A DNA stretch of 6,138 nucleotides from Actinomycetales bacterium. Its GTDB lineage: Bacteria; Actinomycetota; Actinomycetes; Mycobacteriales; Mycobacteriaceae. Numbering within the stretch: position 1 is the stretch's first letter; each line of letters starts with the position of its first letter. Made by a program: the position numbers and the translations under genes. Location: assembly GCA_012841845.1 (NCBI GenBank), contig DUTZ01000524.1:1-6138 (forward strand). Direction: 5' to 3'. This document shows, in pieces, positions 5,757 through 6,138 of this stretch. The notes under the pieces were generated by a model. That model made no database searches. It saw only the letters and a program-made list of their open reading frames with translations, and was not told the origin of the DNA.

Positions 5757-6010
5757 ATGAGCACTGAGCGCACCGGAGAAATACTCTTCTACCAGCGAGA
5801 AGACGGCCTGCCCGCCGTCGAGGTGACGTTCGAGGCGGACACCGTCTGGCTCAGTCAGCAGCAGATTGCCGAGCTGTTCCAGAGTTCGCGGACGAACATC
5901 GTGGAGCACATCCAGCATGTCTACGACGAGGGCGAGCTCATCGAAGAAGCAACCTGTCGGAAATTCCGACAGGTTCGACTCGAGGGCCCGAGGCGGGTCG
6001 CTCGTGACGT
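5757..6010 (+). pseudogene. RhuM-family protein, N-terminal part, apparently truncated or chimeric
   Basis: From ATG 5757, residues 1-85 read as the N-terminal domain of RhuM-family proteins: GEILFYQREDG (7-17), VEVTFEADTVWLSQQQIAELF (21-41), SSRTNIVEHI (43-52), YDEGEL (56-61) and ATCRKFRQVRLEG (65-77). RhuM proteins are scattered on pathogenicity and defence islands; their biochemical role is uncertain, and full members are about 300 residues. The family normally continues into a HYNLD-IISVGYRV block, but here the sequence after VARDV (81-85) becomes unrelated and Arg/Pro-rich. The frame has no stop up to the window end (127 codons), so a chimeric longer protein is formally possible. The end at 6010 is my estimate of where similarity stops. 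Codons such as ATA, AGT, ATT, GAA and CGA are commoner than in neighbouring genes, suggesting horizontal origin. Confidence 0.7.
5951..5975. repeat. Perfect 12-bp-arm palindrome inside the RhuM-type gene
   Basis: AACCTGTCGGAA (5951-5962) and TTCCGACAGGTT (5964-5975) are exact reverse complements around a single A. The segment encodes TCRKFRQV, which as I recall is conserved in RhuM proteins. The symmetry may therefore follow from coding constraint. It lies about 35 bp before the point where RhuM similarity ends. Confidence 0.8.
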
Positions 6011-6062
6011 GTCTGATCGTCAGGATGATCACCGAGGGTGGAAACCACGCGACCCAGTCCCG

Positions 6063-6138
6063 CTAAGGGCCGTGTCGCGAGCCTGGAAGTCGGCCGAGCA
6101 CCCACGCCCAGTCGATCCGCTCCTGCTCGAGCCGGATC
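6063..6138 (-). CDS. Possible C-terminal end of a gene entering from the right
   Basis: On the minus strand a frame open from the window edge ends at TAG 6065-6063 and gives 24 residues (IRLEQERIDWAWVLGRLPGS, then RHGP). The codons are mostly G/C-ending in the first half, and the composition is more protein-like than the Arg/Pro-rich plus-strand reading opposite. The piece is too short to name a family. If it is real, the RhuM-type frame cannot be a genuine gene across this segment. Confidence 0.35.
   Translation of the reverse strand, partial: IRLEQERIDWAWVLGRLPGSRHGP

Noticed and set aside
5968..5990. tRNA T-arm-like GGTTCGACTC, possible integration site
   Set aside because: There is no T-arm pairing, acceptor stem or CCA end. 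The bases encode the conserved RhuM peptide QVRLEG.
5076..6032. Minus-strand 318-codon open frame
   Set aside because: It is antisense to lipocalin-like copy B and the RhuM start, both of which carry recognisable motifs.
5995..6055. Inverted GGGTCGC/GCGACCC as possible insertion-sequence ends
   Set aside because: Only 7 bp, too short and too likely by chance in GC-rich DNA. No transposase and no target duplication is visible.

Overview
The window is high-GC DNA with strongly G/C-ending codons and SD-led genes. It carries a mycobacterial-type thiolase (FadA3-like) close to a BaxI_1-type seven-helix membrane protein. This points to a member of the Mycobacteriales (Dietzia/Gordonia/Rhodococcus-like); the genus is a guess. 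From memory, M. tuberculosis has a similar neighbourhood (Rv1072 to Rv1074c), so I treat the left two thirds as core chromosome.

Layout, left to right. Positions 1-384 (+) are the acidic, low-complexity C-terminus of a protein that begins outside the window. Positions 442-1662 (+) are a complete 406-aa thiolase with all catalytic residues. Positions 1663-1855 lie between convergent genes and hold two hairpins: a compact terminator (1709-1742) and a 66-bp nested palindrome (1764-1829) containing four copies of an ATTCACACG-like motif. Positions 1856-2053 (-) are a small 65-aa protein of unknown family with a good SD and a duplicated in-frame stop. Positions 2054-2372 contain no gene but hold a cluster of short repeats (2114-2263) and a strong GC hairpin (2296-2337) that probably terminates the next gene. 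Positions 2373-3266 (-) are the Bax inhibitor-1/YccA-like membrane protein, preceded by a promoter resembling those read by stress ECF sigma factors of the SigH/SigE type.

Positions 3433-4533 (-) and 4734-5714 (+) are two divergently transcribed, distantly related proteins of the AttH/CrtC lipocalin-like type. They share a 200-bp control region and the motifs YY, PNLG, EPLRxxRV, RD(H/R)SW and GRGW. They are probably old paralogues acting on lipid, isoprenoid or sterol-like molecules, but no reaction can be assigned.

The right end (5757 onward) looks accessory. It starts a RhuM-family gene with codon use unlike its neighbours. Family resemblance is lost after about 85 codons (near position 6010), although the frame stays open to the window end. 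From 6063 a minus-strand frame that looks like the C-terminus of another gene enters from the right. This looks like a recombination or deletion junction.

The genes do not form one pathway. The visible themes are acyl-CoA metabolism (thiolase), membrane stress homeostasis (BaxI) and a putative lipid-ligand protein pair, followed by a mobile-type remnant. I saw no tRNA, rRNA, CRISPR array or insertion sequence. Motif and family statements come from reading and memory, not from searches.
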